Shown piece after piece: positions 1 through 7,958 of a DNA stretch of 64,000 bases. The notes under the pieces were generated by a model. It had not been told where the DNA came from. It made no database searches and saw only the letters and a list, made by a program, of their open reading frames with translations. This DNA is from Paradesertivirga mongoliensis (GTDB taxonomy: Bacteria > Bacteroidota > Bacteroidia > Sphingobacteriales > Sphingobacteriaceae): NCBI RefSeq assembly GCF_024436395.1, contig NZ_JAFMZO010000005.1, positions 124,001 through 188,000 on the forward strand, written 5' to 3'. The position numbers and the translations under genes are program-made. The stretch's first letter is position 1; the number at the start of each line of letters is the position of its first letter.

Positions 1-1323
1 CAGTCCGAACGAGGTGATTGATGGAGTATTGGGTTTCAACTTATGATCGATATACTGTATTCCTGCTTTCAGATGATGCTTTTCCAGGTAAACCGATACA
101 TTGCTTTTTAAATTGTAATCCTTAATATCCGAGGAAATTCCTGCCAGAAAATTATCCTGTTGAAGTCCGAAATTGAAATGATAACCAGAATAACTTGCTG
201 TAGTATTGAGGATCACATTGTCTCTCAGTATCGACCTCCATGTTAAAGAGGAGGCCGTATTTCTCCAATCCATACCATTGCTCACATTAATCCTGGCATT
301 AAAGGCAAAATCATCCCCGCCGGTGTAAGCCGAAAAGTACAGAAAGTTTTTGGGCGTAATCCGCAGGTTCGAATTCAGGTTGAGGTCAAAGAAATCATAT
401 CTGATATTATTGAAAGTCCGGGCGTCTAATCCAAGGCTGCTCAGCTGCGGCCAAACGGTGTAGTTCATAAAGGTTTTCCGGGCTGATGTTGAAACCGACC
501 AGTTAGATGTGATCGGCGTTTGCACATTAGCGGATGCTGCAAGTAAGCTGATATCGCCTTCGGCTGATACCGAATCGACTATTCTTTTACTGCTATTAAT
601 TTCAATAATGGAAGAGAGCCTGCCGCCAAATTCGGCGGGGATGGCAGATTTATGTAATTTAATTTCCTGCACAGCGGTGTTGTTAAACACTGAAAAGAAG
701 CCCAGAAGGTGCGATGGGTTATAAATAGTGGCATCGTTAAACATAGTGAGATTTTGTCCGGACGTACCTCCTCTCACATAAAAGCCCGAATTTCCGTCGC
801 CCCCCTTTGCCGAGCCGGGCATTGCCTGGATTGCTTTCAGGGGATCCCGCTGCCCTAAAAAAGCAGGTATCTTTTCGATGTCTGTGCGGGTGAGGGTCTG
901 TCCGTCGGGTGCGATCGTCTTTACACTTTTACCCTTCGCAGATATAGTCACTTCTGCCATCAGGGAAGACTTTTTGAAAAGCGCAAAGCGTACCTGCTGG
1001 TTCGCATTTACGCTGAGCTCCTGATATAAGGTATCGTAGGCAAGGTGGCTGAATTGCAGTGTATGCTTTCCGGCGGACAACTTAACACTAAAATATCCCT
1101 GGTCGTTGCTTAATAATTTTGTACTTCCATTTATGCTGAGACTTGCATTTGATACCGGGGCCTGACTTCTTCCATCATAAAGATACCCTTCGAGTAGATA
1201 TTGATCCTGTGAAAAGACGGCATGAGCGCTGCAAACCAGTAAAAAAATAAAGATGGATTTAAATACCGGGAAACGAAATATTGAAATGTAGCTGTACAAA
1301 GCTATGCGATTGTAGAAATGCAA
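1..1323 (-). CDS. TonB-dependent receptor, N-terminal part (runs off left edge)
   Basis: Outer-membrane TonB-dependent transporter for an unidentified ligand; only about 441 N-terminal residues are present and the beta-barrel continues beyond base 1. Reading the minus strand gives a hydrophobic signal peptide (FIFLLVCSAHAVFSQ near residues 24-38), a carboxypeptidase-regulatory-like beta-sandwich (YLLEGYLYDGRSQAPVSNA onward, about residues 41-115), then a plug domain with the typical segments GFYVRGGTSGQNLTMFND and HKSAIPAEFGGRLSSIIEI. The only well placed start I find is TTG at 1323-1321, preceded by a GGGGGGA run; there is no in-frame ATG before the signal peptide. No SusD-like partner is visible. 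The family is clear; the substrate is not. Confidence 0.88.
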   Translation of the reverse strand, partial: MHFYNRIALYSYISIFRFPVFKSIFIFLLVCSAHAVFSQDQYLLEGYLYDGRSQAPVSNASLSINGSTKLLSNDQGYFSVKLSAGKHTLQFSHLAYDTLYQELSVNANQQVRFALFKKSSLMAEVTISAKGKSVKTIAPDGQTLTRTDIEKIPAFLGQRDPLKAIQAMPGSAKGGDGNSGFYVRGGTSGQNLTMFNDATIYNPSHLLGFFSVFNNTAVQEIKLHKSAIPAEFGGRLSSIIEINSSKRIVDSVSAEGDISLLAASANVQTPITSNWSVSTSARKTFMNYTVWPQLSSLGLDARTFNNIRYDFFDLNLNSNLRITPKNFLYFSAYTGGDDFAFNARINVSNGMDWRNTASSLTWRSILRDNVILNTTASYSGYHFNFGLQQDNFLAGISSDIKDYNLKSNVSVYLEKHHLKAGIQYIDHKLKPNTPSITSFGL

Positions 1324-2350
1324 AATAATCCCCCCAGGTGTAAGCAGTAAATATAATCAATCGAGGCAATTATATCGAGTTAATGATTATTGGCCAAAAC
1401 AGATTATATTCTTCGAGGGCTCAAGTTACTGGTTGAGGTGTCGATAAGCAATACCAGAAAGTGGGTATATGGGTGGGTGATGGAAGATGATATCCTCCCC
1501 TTCTTTTTATAAGGACGGGATTAAGGGGAGGTTTGGAGGCAATTTTTGGTCGAAGAATTCTGGGTGATGGTACATACAATGACAATGGTTTTAACCCCTC
1601 AGTCCGCACGAAGATTGTCATGAAATATGCTTGCCGCAGCGGACAGCTCCCCTTGAAGGAAGGGGGAGCAGGTAAAACGCCTAAACCGCGACATACCATA
1701 ACTATTGCAGCTAATGTTATCCGCACCTCATTCAAGAGCCTTTTATCGCACCAGCTAAGGCGCTAACCTCCCCTCCTTCCTTTAAGGAGGGGATTAAGGG
1801 GAGGTTTAGAGGCAATTTTTGGTCGAAGAATTTTGGGTAACGGTACATACAATGACAATGGTTTCAACCCCTCAATCCGCAAGACGATTTGTCCTGAAAT
1901 AGATTTACTGCCGCGGACAGCTCCCCTTGAAGGAAGGGGAGCAGGTAAAACGCTTAAACCACGATACACTTATTTATCGCACCTGCTAAAGCGCCATCCT
2001 CCCCTCCTTTTTTCAAGGAGGGGAGGATGGGGAGGTTTGCGACGCGTTTCTGAAAGAAGAATTCCATGACAACGATTTTTAACCCCTCAGTCCGCAAACG
2101 ATTGTCCTGAAATAGATTTACCGCCGCGGACAGCTCCCCTTGAAGGAAGGGGAGCAGGTAAAGCGCCTAGGCCGCGACAATACCATATCTATTGCAGCTA
2201 AAGTTATCCGCACCTCATTCAAGAGCCTTTTATCGCACCAGCTAAGGCGCTAACCTCCCCTCCTTCCTTTAAGGAGGGGATTAAGGGGAGGTTTGGAAAT
2301 TCCGAAACCATTACCACACATCTACAGTTATATCTTAAAACACAGCTAGT
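1324..2350. other. Long gene-free spacer dominated by repeats
   Basis: About 1 kb between the receptor gene and a small hypothetical gene. The left part (1324-1490) shows nothing I can name. The rest is occupied by the hairpin-rich repeat array described separately. Short open frames on both strands here read through the repeats, look like no family, and recur only because the repeat recurs, so I do not call them genes. Confidence 0.7.
1491..2292. repeat. Degenerate tandem array of hairpin-rich units
   Basis: Four C-rich/G-rich hairpins of the form AACCTCCCCTCC...GGGGAGGTTT lie at about 1491-1533, 1765-1807, 1994-2038 and 2250-2292. Between them three copies of a second hairpin, AGCTCCCCTTGAAGGAAGGG plus GAGC, lie at about 1641-1673, 1915-1946 and 2127-2159. 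Shared linker text such as GGTACATACAATGACAATGG, CCCCTCAGTCCGCA and TCGCACCAGCTAAGGCGC shows these are copies of one unit of roughly 230-275 bp. Copies differ by indels and substitutions. No transposase is associated. It could be a decayed non-autonomous element or a structured-RNA repeat; I cannot tell which. Confidence 0.8.
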
Positions 2351-2566
2351 ATGATCAATAATCAGAGTGATAAACCCGAAAAATTCGAACCCAAAGACTC
2401 TAAACGCAAGAACATCAAACACCCTCAGGATGATGACGAAGCGGTTGTAAAGCCTGAAGATCTGGAATACAATAAACAGGAAGAAGACTTTGGAAATGTA
2501 GCTAAGTATAAAGAGCAACGCGAGCAGCCGGTGTTGCCGATAAAGGATCCGCCGAAGGATGTTTAA
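2351..2566 (+). CDS. Small highly charged hypothetical protein
   Basis: A 71-residue, strongly hydrophilic protein rich in Lys, Glu, Asp, Gln and Pro, with no hydrophobic segment, no cysteine and no signal peptide. It begins with ATG just after the repeat array and has no obvious strong ribosome-binding site, which is common in Bacteroidota. The composition (segments like KPEKFEPKDSKRK and PQDDDEAVV) is unlike the random frames nearby, which makes a real, probably disordered cytosolic protein plausible. I do not recognise a family and infer no function. Confidence 0.5.
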   Translation: MINNQSDKPEKFEPKDSKRKNIKHPQDDDEAVVKPEDLEYNKQEEDFGNVAKYKEQREQPVLPIKDPPKDV

Positions 2567-3173
2567 GATATGCATCATACAAGCAATACTCCCCGAAACT
2601 GTCCTGCTCCATCGGCGTTTTGATACTCTATCCATACTTCAACTATACTGTAAGTATACAGTATCTATACAGTTGTCTCGTCCTGAAATGGCTATATGTC
2701 TCGTCCTGAAATGACAATACAGGTTTGTTAATTAATTGTAGATTGGCTATACACTGCAAAGTGGTAATTGTGACTGAGCTATACAACCACATGGTCATTT
2801 TAATTGTGGTTGGTCTTACCCTATGTAGAAACACATTGGTCTCGCTATGGACATCGAAAAACTAGATAAGTTAGTGAATCACTGCAGAACGACCACCTCA
2901 AGGCGCGAACCGCTCTATCGGTTTAAATTAAGGTGGCCCCTGGGGATAGTCAAGAACCGCTCTAGCAAGGCCCATCCTCCGTTCATCCTCCGTTTCTCGT
3001 AGGTTTTACCCGGTGTGGGGGCAGGCTTATGCTTAGCCTAATATAGCTATAAGTGGATATTGATTTAATTATAAATCGGAATACACCGCAGGATTTTGAT
3101 TTTACAGGAGCTATATTATCCTGATCTATTAACGTGAGGCCAGGCCCGTGGTGTGTATGTAGAAGCAATTAAG
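2567..3173. other. Gene-poor spacer before the EPS locus
   Basis: About 600 bp without a convincing gene. It contains a perfect hairpin (2645-2664, ATACTGTA-AGTA-TACAGTAT) and a 17-bp direct repeat TGTCTCGTCCTGAAATG at 2674-2690 and 2697-2713. A 51-codon frame from ATG at 2847 to a stop at 2999-3001 resembles nothing I know. This might be residue of a mobile element at the edge of the polysaccharide locus, but no transposase remnant can be read. Confidence 0.5.
2645..2713. repeat. Hairpin plus 17-bp direct repeat
   Basis: ATACTGTA and TACAGTAT form a perfect 8-bp stem (2645-2664). It is followed by two copies of TGTCTCGTCCTGAAATG, 23 bp apart (2674-2690 and 2697-2713). The string GTCCTGAAATAG also occurs inside the repeat array upstream (around 1890 and 2104), so the motif is shared between the two zones. 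It could be an insertion-sequence end; unproven. Confidence 0.5.
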
Positions 3174-3920
3174 CTACAATCCGAGGAACTGGTGAAGTTT
3201 TCTTAGCGGCTTTAAGAGCGCGACTATCCGCGGGAAACGGATACCATTCAGTCGCATGGCTTCCAGATCTGCTTTATTCGCTTTGAGGCGATTATCCAGG
3301 GAGCTGTTACTCATCCCCCCTGTTCGCATTTTAACAAGCACTTCGGGCAGGTATAACGACTTCAACTGATGCTTGTGTAAAAAACGCATCATTAGTTCAT
3401 AGTCGCCGGCAGTACCCATATCCAGGCGATACTTGCCATATAGTTCAAACATCTCGCGCTTCACAAAAAAAGTTGGATGAGGAGGCATCCAGCCCCACTG
3501 AAACAGGCCCTGACGGTAAGGCTTCGATTCCCACTTACGGGTAACTTTAGAAGTATTCTCCTTGTCTACATACCACAGGTCGCCGTATAAAACATCAGCT
3601 TTTGAAAGTAAGAAAGCATTCGCAACATTGCTAAGCACCTCGTTTGAAGCAAAGAAATCATCCGCATGCAACACTCCTATCACATCTCCCGTTGCCAGCG
3701 CGATCCCCTTATTCAGCGCATCATACATCCCCTCGTCTTTTTCTGAAACAATCTGACTGACAATGCCGTAAGAATGGGCAATATTTAAGGTATTATCAGT
3801 TGATAGGCCATCAATAATGAGGTATTCAATGTCGGGGTGGGTTTGCTGCTGTACGGATTTAATACACGTATCCAAAAACTCACCTGCATTATACGTAACC
3901 GTTACGATGGAAATCATCAT
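3174..3920 (-). CDS. Glycosyltransferase family 2 (WcaE-like)
   Basis: Inverting GT-A fold transferase, probably adding one sugar to a lipid-linked EPS repeat at the cytoplasmic membrane. The N-terminus ISIVTVTYNAGEFLDTCIKS is the standard GT2 nucleotide-binding start, followed by IDGLSTDNT and the metal-binding HADD motif near residue 87; the segment EKDEGMYDALNKGIA is typical of WcaE-like enzymes. About 248 residues, usual for the subgroup. I chose ATG at 3920; a TTG nine bases further out is possible. It is transcribed away from the main EPS operon, from a roughly 117-bp divergent spacer. Donor and acceptor sugars cannot be read from sequence. Confidence 0.85.
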   Translation of the reverse strand: MMISIVTVTYNAGEFLDTCIKSVQQQTHPDIEYLIIDGLSTDNTLNIAHSYGIVSQIVSEKDEGMYDALNKGIALATGDVIGVLHADDFFASNEVLSNVANAFLLSKADVLYGDLWYVDKENTSKVTRKWESKPYRQGLFQWGWMPPHPTFFVKREMFELYGKYRLDMGTAGDYELMMRFLHKHQLKSLYLPEVLVKMRTGGMSNSSLDNRLKANKADLEAMRLNGIRFPRIVALLKPLRKLHQFLGL

Positions 3921-4037
3921 CTTAATCAAGAAGGCCTTTAACTGATAAGATTTAAATATGTTTTAAAAAATTGATATTTTTTGGAATATCTGAAATTTAA
4001 TAAGCATTTTTAACACCATCTTATAACACTCTCATTG

Positions 4038-4826
4038 ATGAAATTAAAAAAGGGGAAGTTCCTGGGGGCAATTTTATTATCTGTTTTTTTGCTCTCTTCT
4101 TGTCGATCTTTAAAAAACACCAATACTTTATTTCTGAGTGAGTATGATAAGTTCGCTGATACGGCTAAGTCGGTGTATGTGGCGAACGAGAATTTTGCCC
4201 CTAAAGACTTCACGTACAAGATCAAGCCATTTGATCAAATTGCTCTTAGGAACATCCAAAATCCAGATGGCTTGGTCATGTCTACTAATGCTGAAAACGT
4301 GCAGTCAGGAATAATTTTTCGTGTGAATAAAGAGGGCTTTGTAATGTTACCCGTTATTGGAGAGGTTAATATCAACGGGCTCAGCCAAGCCGAAGCAGCC
4401 CAAAAAATCCAAGACATCTATAGCAAAACGTTGTTGAAAAATCCTCTTATCGAACTCACTGTTTTTAATTATAAAGTTACTCTACTTGGAGAAACGTCGA
4501 CGCCCGGCAATTATGTACTCGAAAGAGACAATGTTGATCTGATTGAGTTGTTGGGTAAAAGCGGCGGTCTGCTGCCTTCTGCGGATCCACGGAAAGTTAA
4601 AATTATTCGTGGAGATCGTAAACACCCAGAAATCATTTATGTAAATCTAAAAAACTTAAACACGCTCGGTAACGATAAACTGGTGCTTCAAAACAACGAC
4701 ATTATTTATATTGCACCGCAGAAATTAAGTAATATTTCAGAGGGCCTCAAGAATTATTCAGCCATCATCCAGCCGTTATTTTTAATTCTCAATGCCGTTA
4801 TACTGTACAGTACGATCGGAAAATGA
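4038..4826 (+). CDS. wza: Wza-like polysaccharide export lipoprotein
   Basis: Outer-membrane polysaccharide export protein, first gene of the rightward EPS operon. The N-terminus is a lipoprotein signal with lipobox LSSC (lipidated Cys at residue 22). A Poly_export domain follows (YKIKPFDQIALRNIQNP, about residues 55-140), then an SLBB-type domain starting VTLLGETSTPGNYVL (about 148-230), and a hydrophobic C-terminal helix of about 20 residues. At about 262 residues it is shorter than E. coli Wza, as usual in Bacteroidota. ATG at 4038 is preferred to the TTG immediately before it. The stop overlaps the next start as ATGA, so it should be co-translated with the Wzc-like kinase, its usual partner. 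Confidence 0.93.
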   Translation: MKLKKGKFLGAILLSVFLLSSCRSLKNTNTLFLSEYDKFADTAKSVYVANENFAPKDFTYKIKPFDQIALRNIQNPDGLVMSTNAENVQSGIIFRVNKEGFVMLPVIGEVNINGLSQAEAAQKIQDIYSKTLLKNPLIELTVFNYKVTLLGETSTPGNYVLERDNVDLIELLGKSGGLLPSADPRKVKIIRGDRKHPEIIYVNLKNLNTLGNDKLVLQNNDIIYIAPQKLSNISEGLKNYSAIIQPLFLILNAVILYSTIGK

Positions 4827-7234
4827 ATAATATGGAAGTTCAGAACGCAAACAAACTGCCCGTTCAAAGCATAGATTATCTAAAAGTCCTCAAAATTCTG
4901 TGGAGCCGATGGTATTGGATTGCTGCGTGCATTTTTATATCTCTAAGCATCGCATATGTATTTCTTTGGTATACGCCAAAAGTTTACTCCACGAGTGCAT
5001 CTCTAAAATTTGTCGAGGAAAAATCCGAAATCACTGAGCTTTTGGCGGTTAAAAACATCTATGATCGTACTAATAAGGTCCAAACTGAAACTTATGTTAT
5101 CCAATCTAGAGATGTGCTTCTTAATGCCATTTCTCGTTTAAATTACAGAGTATCTTATTTTGTAAAGGGGAGGGTGAGAACTTCAGAATTATACCCTGAA
5201 ATCCCCTTTCCAATTGAAATTATTTCGCAGGATTCTATAAATTTCTATCGGGGACTGTTTGACATCAAAACAGTTTCACATAAACAATTTGAGCTAAGTT
5301 ATAGCATTGGCGAAAAGGAAATTAACAAAGATTACAACTACGGTGAGACCATAGACCTGCTAGGAACTAAATTCAAGGTGCTAAGCGGTCCAGCCAACAC
5401 TGGAAGCGTTTATTCTATAAAGTTTAATTCGAAAGAAGATTTTTTGGGCCGGGTAATTGGAAGCTTAACCATGAGGGAAGCCGCTAAAAGCTCAAATGTA
5501 CTTATGCTGACCGTAACAGATCGCAATCCAGTATTTGCAGCAGACATATTAAACGCAATATTAAAAGAATACGTTTACTTTGATGGATACCGAAGAAGCA
5601 TGTCTGCTTCTCAGACCATCGCTTTTATCAATCAACAATTACAATTTTTATCTGGACAAGTGAAAACTGCAGGTACAGCATTGGCAAATTTCAAGAGCAG
5701 TACAAGAATATTAAACCTTTCTTCTGCGGCTGCGACAAGTACCGGTGAGGTGTTGTCGAAGAATGATCAGAAAAAACAGTTAGAACTCGAAGAATTAACC
5801 ATCAAACAATTAGAAGACCGTATTAAAAATAACCTAAATTCTTCCGAGTATAATTTCAATGTAGAAGGCAAGGTAGATGCTATGCTAGCTGGTCTAGTCG
5901 AAAGGCTAAATTCCTTTTTCCTTGAAAAAGAACGAAAACTAGCTATTTTCACTCCCAATTCAGATCAAATAAAGGCAATCGACAAGCAGATAGATGACAT
6001 AAAAAAAGCAATAATCACAAACATTCAAAATTACAAAGACCGAAACAGCAGGCTCCAGAGATATGTTGCGAAAGAAATATCCGAAGCTGAACGGGATGTA
6101 ACCTCGTTACCAGCAACGGAACGCAATTATATTAACCTTCAAGCCGACTTTGATATTAATCAGAAGGTATTCTCCTATTTATTTGAAAAGAAACTTGAGG
6201 CTCAAATAAGCAAGGCAGCAGTTGTACCCGGTGCCACCATAGTTGAGGAAGCTACACCGGGCAGAAGGCTAATTTCCCCGCTTCCAGGAAAAATATACAC
6301 CTATGCTTTTTTATGGGGAATAGGGGTGGGGGCAGGTCTTATTTTGCTTATAAGAATCATCAACCCATATATCTACGATAAAGAAACGGTGGAAAGCCTC
6401 ACTTCTATTCCTATTATTGGCGTAATACGTGAGTTTCCTGGATTTATTGATAACGATAATACTCAAGCTTTATCTGTCCAAAAGCCCAAGTCAATTTTTG
6501 CTGAATCTGTGCGTTCGGTTAGAACTAATTTGAGCTTTTTAGCCGGGGAAAAGAAGAGTAAAGTAATCTGTATTACTTCAGAGATATCGGGAGAGGGAAA
6601 ATCATTCGTTTCAATAAACTTAGCGAGCACGCTAGCCTTAATTGATAAAAAGGTTGTTCTTGTTGCAGCAGATTTACGTAAATCAAAACTGCATAAATCA
6701 TTTAATACTGACAATCAAAAAGGACTAAGTACTTATTTATCAAAGCAACACGATTTAGATTCAGTAGTTGTGAAAACAAGCAACGAAAATTTAGATTTTA
6801 TTCCTTCAGGGCCAGTCCCTCCTAACCCTTCCGAATTACTTCATACTCAACAACTGAGAGATTTAATTGCTAGGTTATCGGAAATATATGATTTTGTACT
6901 ACTTGATACAGCTCCCGTAGGTTTGGTTTCGGATTCAATTCCATTAATTAGACATGCGGATATAAATCTTTTCGTTATAAGGTCGGGTGTTTCACGACTC
7001 AATGCAGCAACCATCCCTGACCGTCTATCGGGTGAGTACAAATTAAACAACGTTGTTATCGTCCTAAATGCAGTGACTGATGATGCATTTCATACAAGGT
7101 ATTATAGCAGTAACTATACGGGTGGAACATATCAATACTATTATTCTGACTATTCAGGGTATTCGGGTGATGGATATTATTCTGACGACCCGAAACCCAA
7201 GTGGTGGAATATTTATAAACGGTTGAAAGGATAA
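4823..7234 (+). CDS. wzc: Wzc-like polysaccharide copolymerase and tyrosine autokinase
   Basis: Inner-membrane chain-length regulator fused to a cytoplasmic BY-kinase. First membrane helix at about residues 32-51, a long periplasmic Wzz/coiled-coil region to about 490, second helix at about 491-512, then the kinase: Walker A GEGKS near 590, Walker A' (VVLVAADLRKSKL) near 612-624, Walker B (DFVLLDTAP) near 689. The C-terminus from about 759 carries a cluster of eleven tyrosines, the expected autophosphorylation tail. Its neighbour is the Wza-like partner, with a 4-bp overlap. Such kinases regulate both polymer length and export by cycles of tail phosphorylation; that role is family knowledge, not seen here. 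All motifs are intact. Confidence 0.95.
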   Translation: MNNMEVQNANKLPVQSIDYLKVLKILWSRWYWIAACIFISLSIAYVFLWYTPKVYSTSASLKFVEEKSEITELLAVKNIYDRTNKVQTETYVIQSRDVLLNAISRLNYRVSYFVKGRVRTSELYPEIPFPIEIISQDSINFYRGLFDIKTVSHKQFELSYSIGEKEINKDYNYGETIDLLGTKFKVLSGPANTGSVYSIKFNSKEDFLGRVIGSLTMREAAKSSNVLMLTVTDRNPVFAADILNAILKEYVYFDGYRRSMSASQTIAFINQQLQFLSGQVKTAGTALANFKSSTRILNLSSAAATSTGEVLSKNDQKKQLELEELTIKQLEDRIKNNLNSSEYNFNVEGKVDAMLAGLVERLNSFFLEKERKLAIFTPNSDQIKAIDKQIDDIKKAIITNIQNYKDRNSRLQRYVAKEISEAERDVTSLPATERNYINLQADFDINQKVFSYLFEKKLEAQISKAAVVPGATIVEEATPGRRLISPLPGKIYTYAFLWGIGVGAGLILLIRIINPYIYDKETVESLTSIPIIGVIREFPGFIDNDNTQALSVQKPKSIFAESVRSVRTNLSFLAGEKKSKVICITSEISGEGKSFVSINLASTLALIDKKVVLVAADLRKSKLHKSFNTDNQKGLSTYLSKQHDLDSVVVKTSNENLDFIPSGPVPPNPSELLHTQQLRDLIARLSEIYDFVLLDTAPVGLVSDSIPLIRHADINLFVIRSGVSRLNAATIPDRLSGEYKLNNVVIVLNAVTDDAFHTRYYSSNYTGGTYQYYYSDYSGYSGDGYYSDDPKPKWWNIYKRLKG

Positions 7235-7251
7235 ACGAATTAGTCGTGGGA

Positions 7252-7746
7252 ATGGATGTGCATTGGTATCCGGTTTACACTAATCCAAGGGCTGAAAAAA
7301 AAGCCTTTGAAGCATTGGAACAAAAACGCATCTCCACTTATCTCCCCCTGCACAAACAACTTCGTCAATGGAGTGACCGAAAAAAATGGGTTGACCTTCC
7401 TTTGATTCCCTCCTATCTCTTTGTTCAGATTAGTATTACCCAAATGGTTGATGTATTAATGTGTAAGGGGGTGAGCCGTTTTCTTTACTTCTCGGGTAAA
7501 GTAGCCACCATACCTGACCGACAGATTAATCAACTAAAGCTATTACTGGCGAACGATTACGAGTTAGAAGTGGTGGAAAAAATATTTGAACCTGGGAAAA
7601 CAGTGATAGTTAAAGCTGGTCCTTTACAAGGCTTGCGGGGAGAATTGATCTCCTGGCACTCCTCTCAAAAATTACTGGTTCGGATAGATTATATTGCTCA
7701 ATCAATTTTGGTGCAAGTCTCACCCGCTTTTTTAGAGGTACTTTAA
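7252..7746 (+). CDS. UpxY/NusG-like transcription antiterminator
   Basis: A specialised NusG paralogue that probably lets RNA polymerase read through the long EPS operon. The NGN domain occupies about residues 1-105 (WYPVYTNPRAEKKAFEALEQ and LPLIPSYLFVQI), and a KOW-like segment follows (PGKTVIVKAGPLQGLRGEL, about 118-136). Length about 164 residues fits UpxY/RfaH-type proteins. I took ATG at 7252; a GTG two codons earlier is possible. It sits third, after wza and wzc, rather than first, with a roughly 212-bp gap before the next gene, so it may act on the glycosyltransferase portion downstream. The family is clear; the target site is not identified. Confidence 0.88.
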   Translation: MDVHWYPVYTNPRAEKKAFEALEQKRISTYLPLHKQLRQWSDRKKWVDLPLIPSYLFVQISITQMVDVLMCKGVSRFLYFSGKVATIPDRQINQLKLLLANDYELEVVEKIFEPGKTVIVKAGPLQGLRGELISWHSSQKLLVRIDYIAQSILVQVSPAFLEVL

Positions 7747-7958
7747 ACAATACCCCACAATTTTCCAAAGAAATATTTTCTTTGCAGAGTTGCTTGGATG
7801 GTATCATATTATTACACAAGACCCTCGTTAAGATGAGTCGTCAAAGGTTGGTAAAAGTGCAGTTCCAAAAACGAAATGGGACTGAGGAGGCGAAGCTGTG
7901 CTTATTCCATCCTATATATTTTTTAGTCCTTTACAAACATACCTAAAGAGCGATAACT

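Noticed and set aside
1491..2292. Possible CRISPR array in the hairpin-rich region
   Set aside because: Units are 230-275 bp with conserved linkers rather than short repeats with unique spacers; no cas genes.
1421..2635. Several short open frames on both strands through the repeat array
   Set aside because: They repeat because the DNA repeats, encode Pro/Leu/Arg-rich text without family resemblance, and run through hairpins.
2983..3168. Minus-strand 61-codon frame in the gene-poor spacer
   Set aside because: No start context, no recognisable motif, composition like non-coding DNA here.
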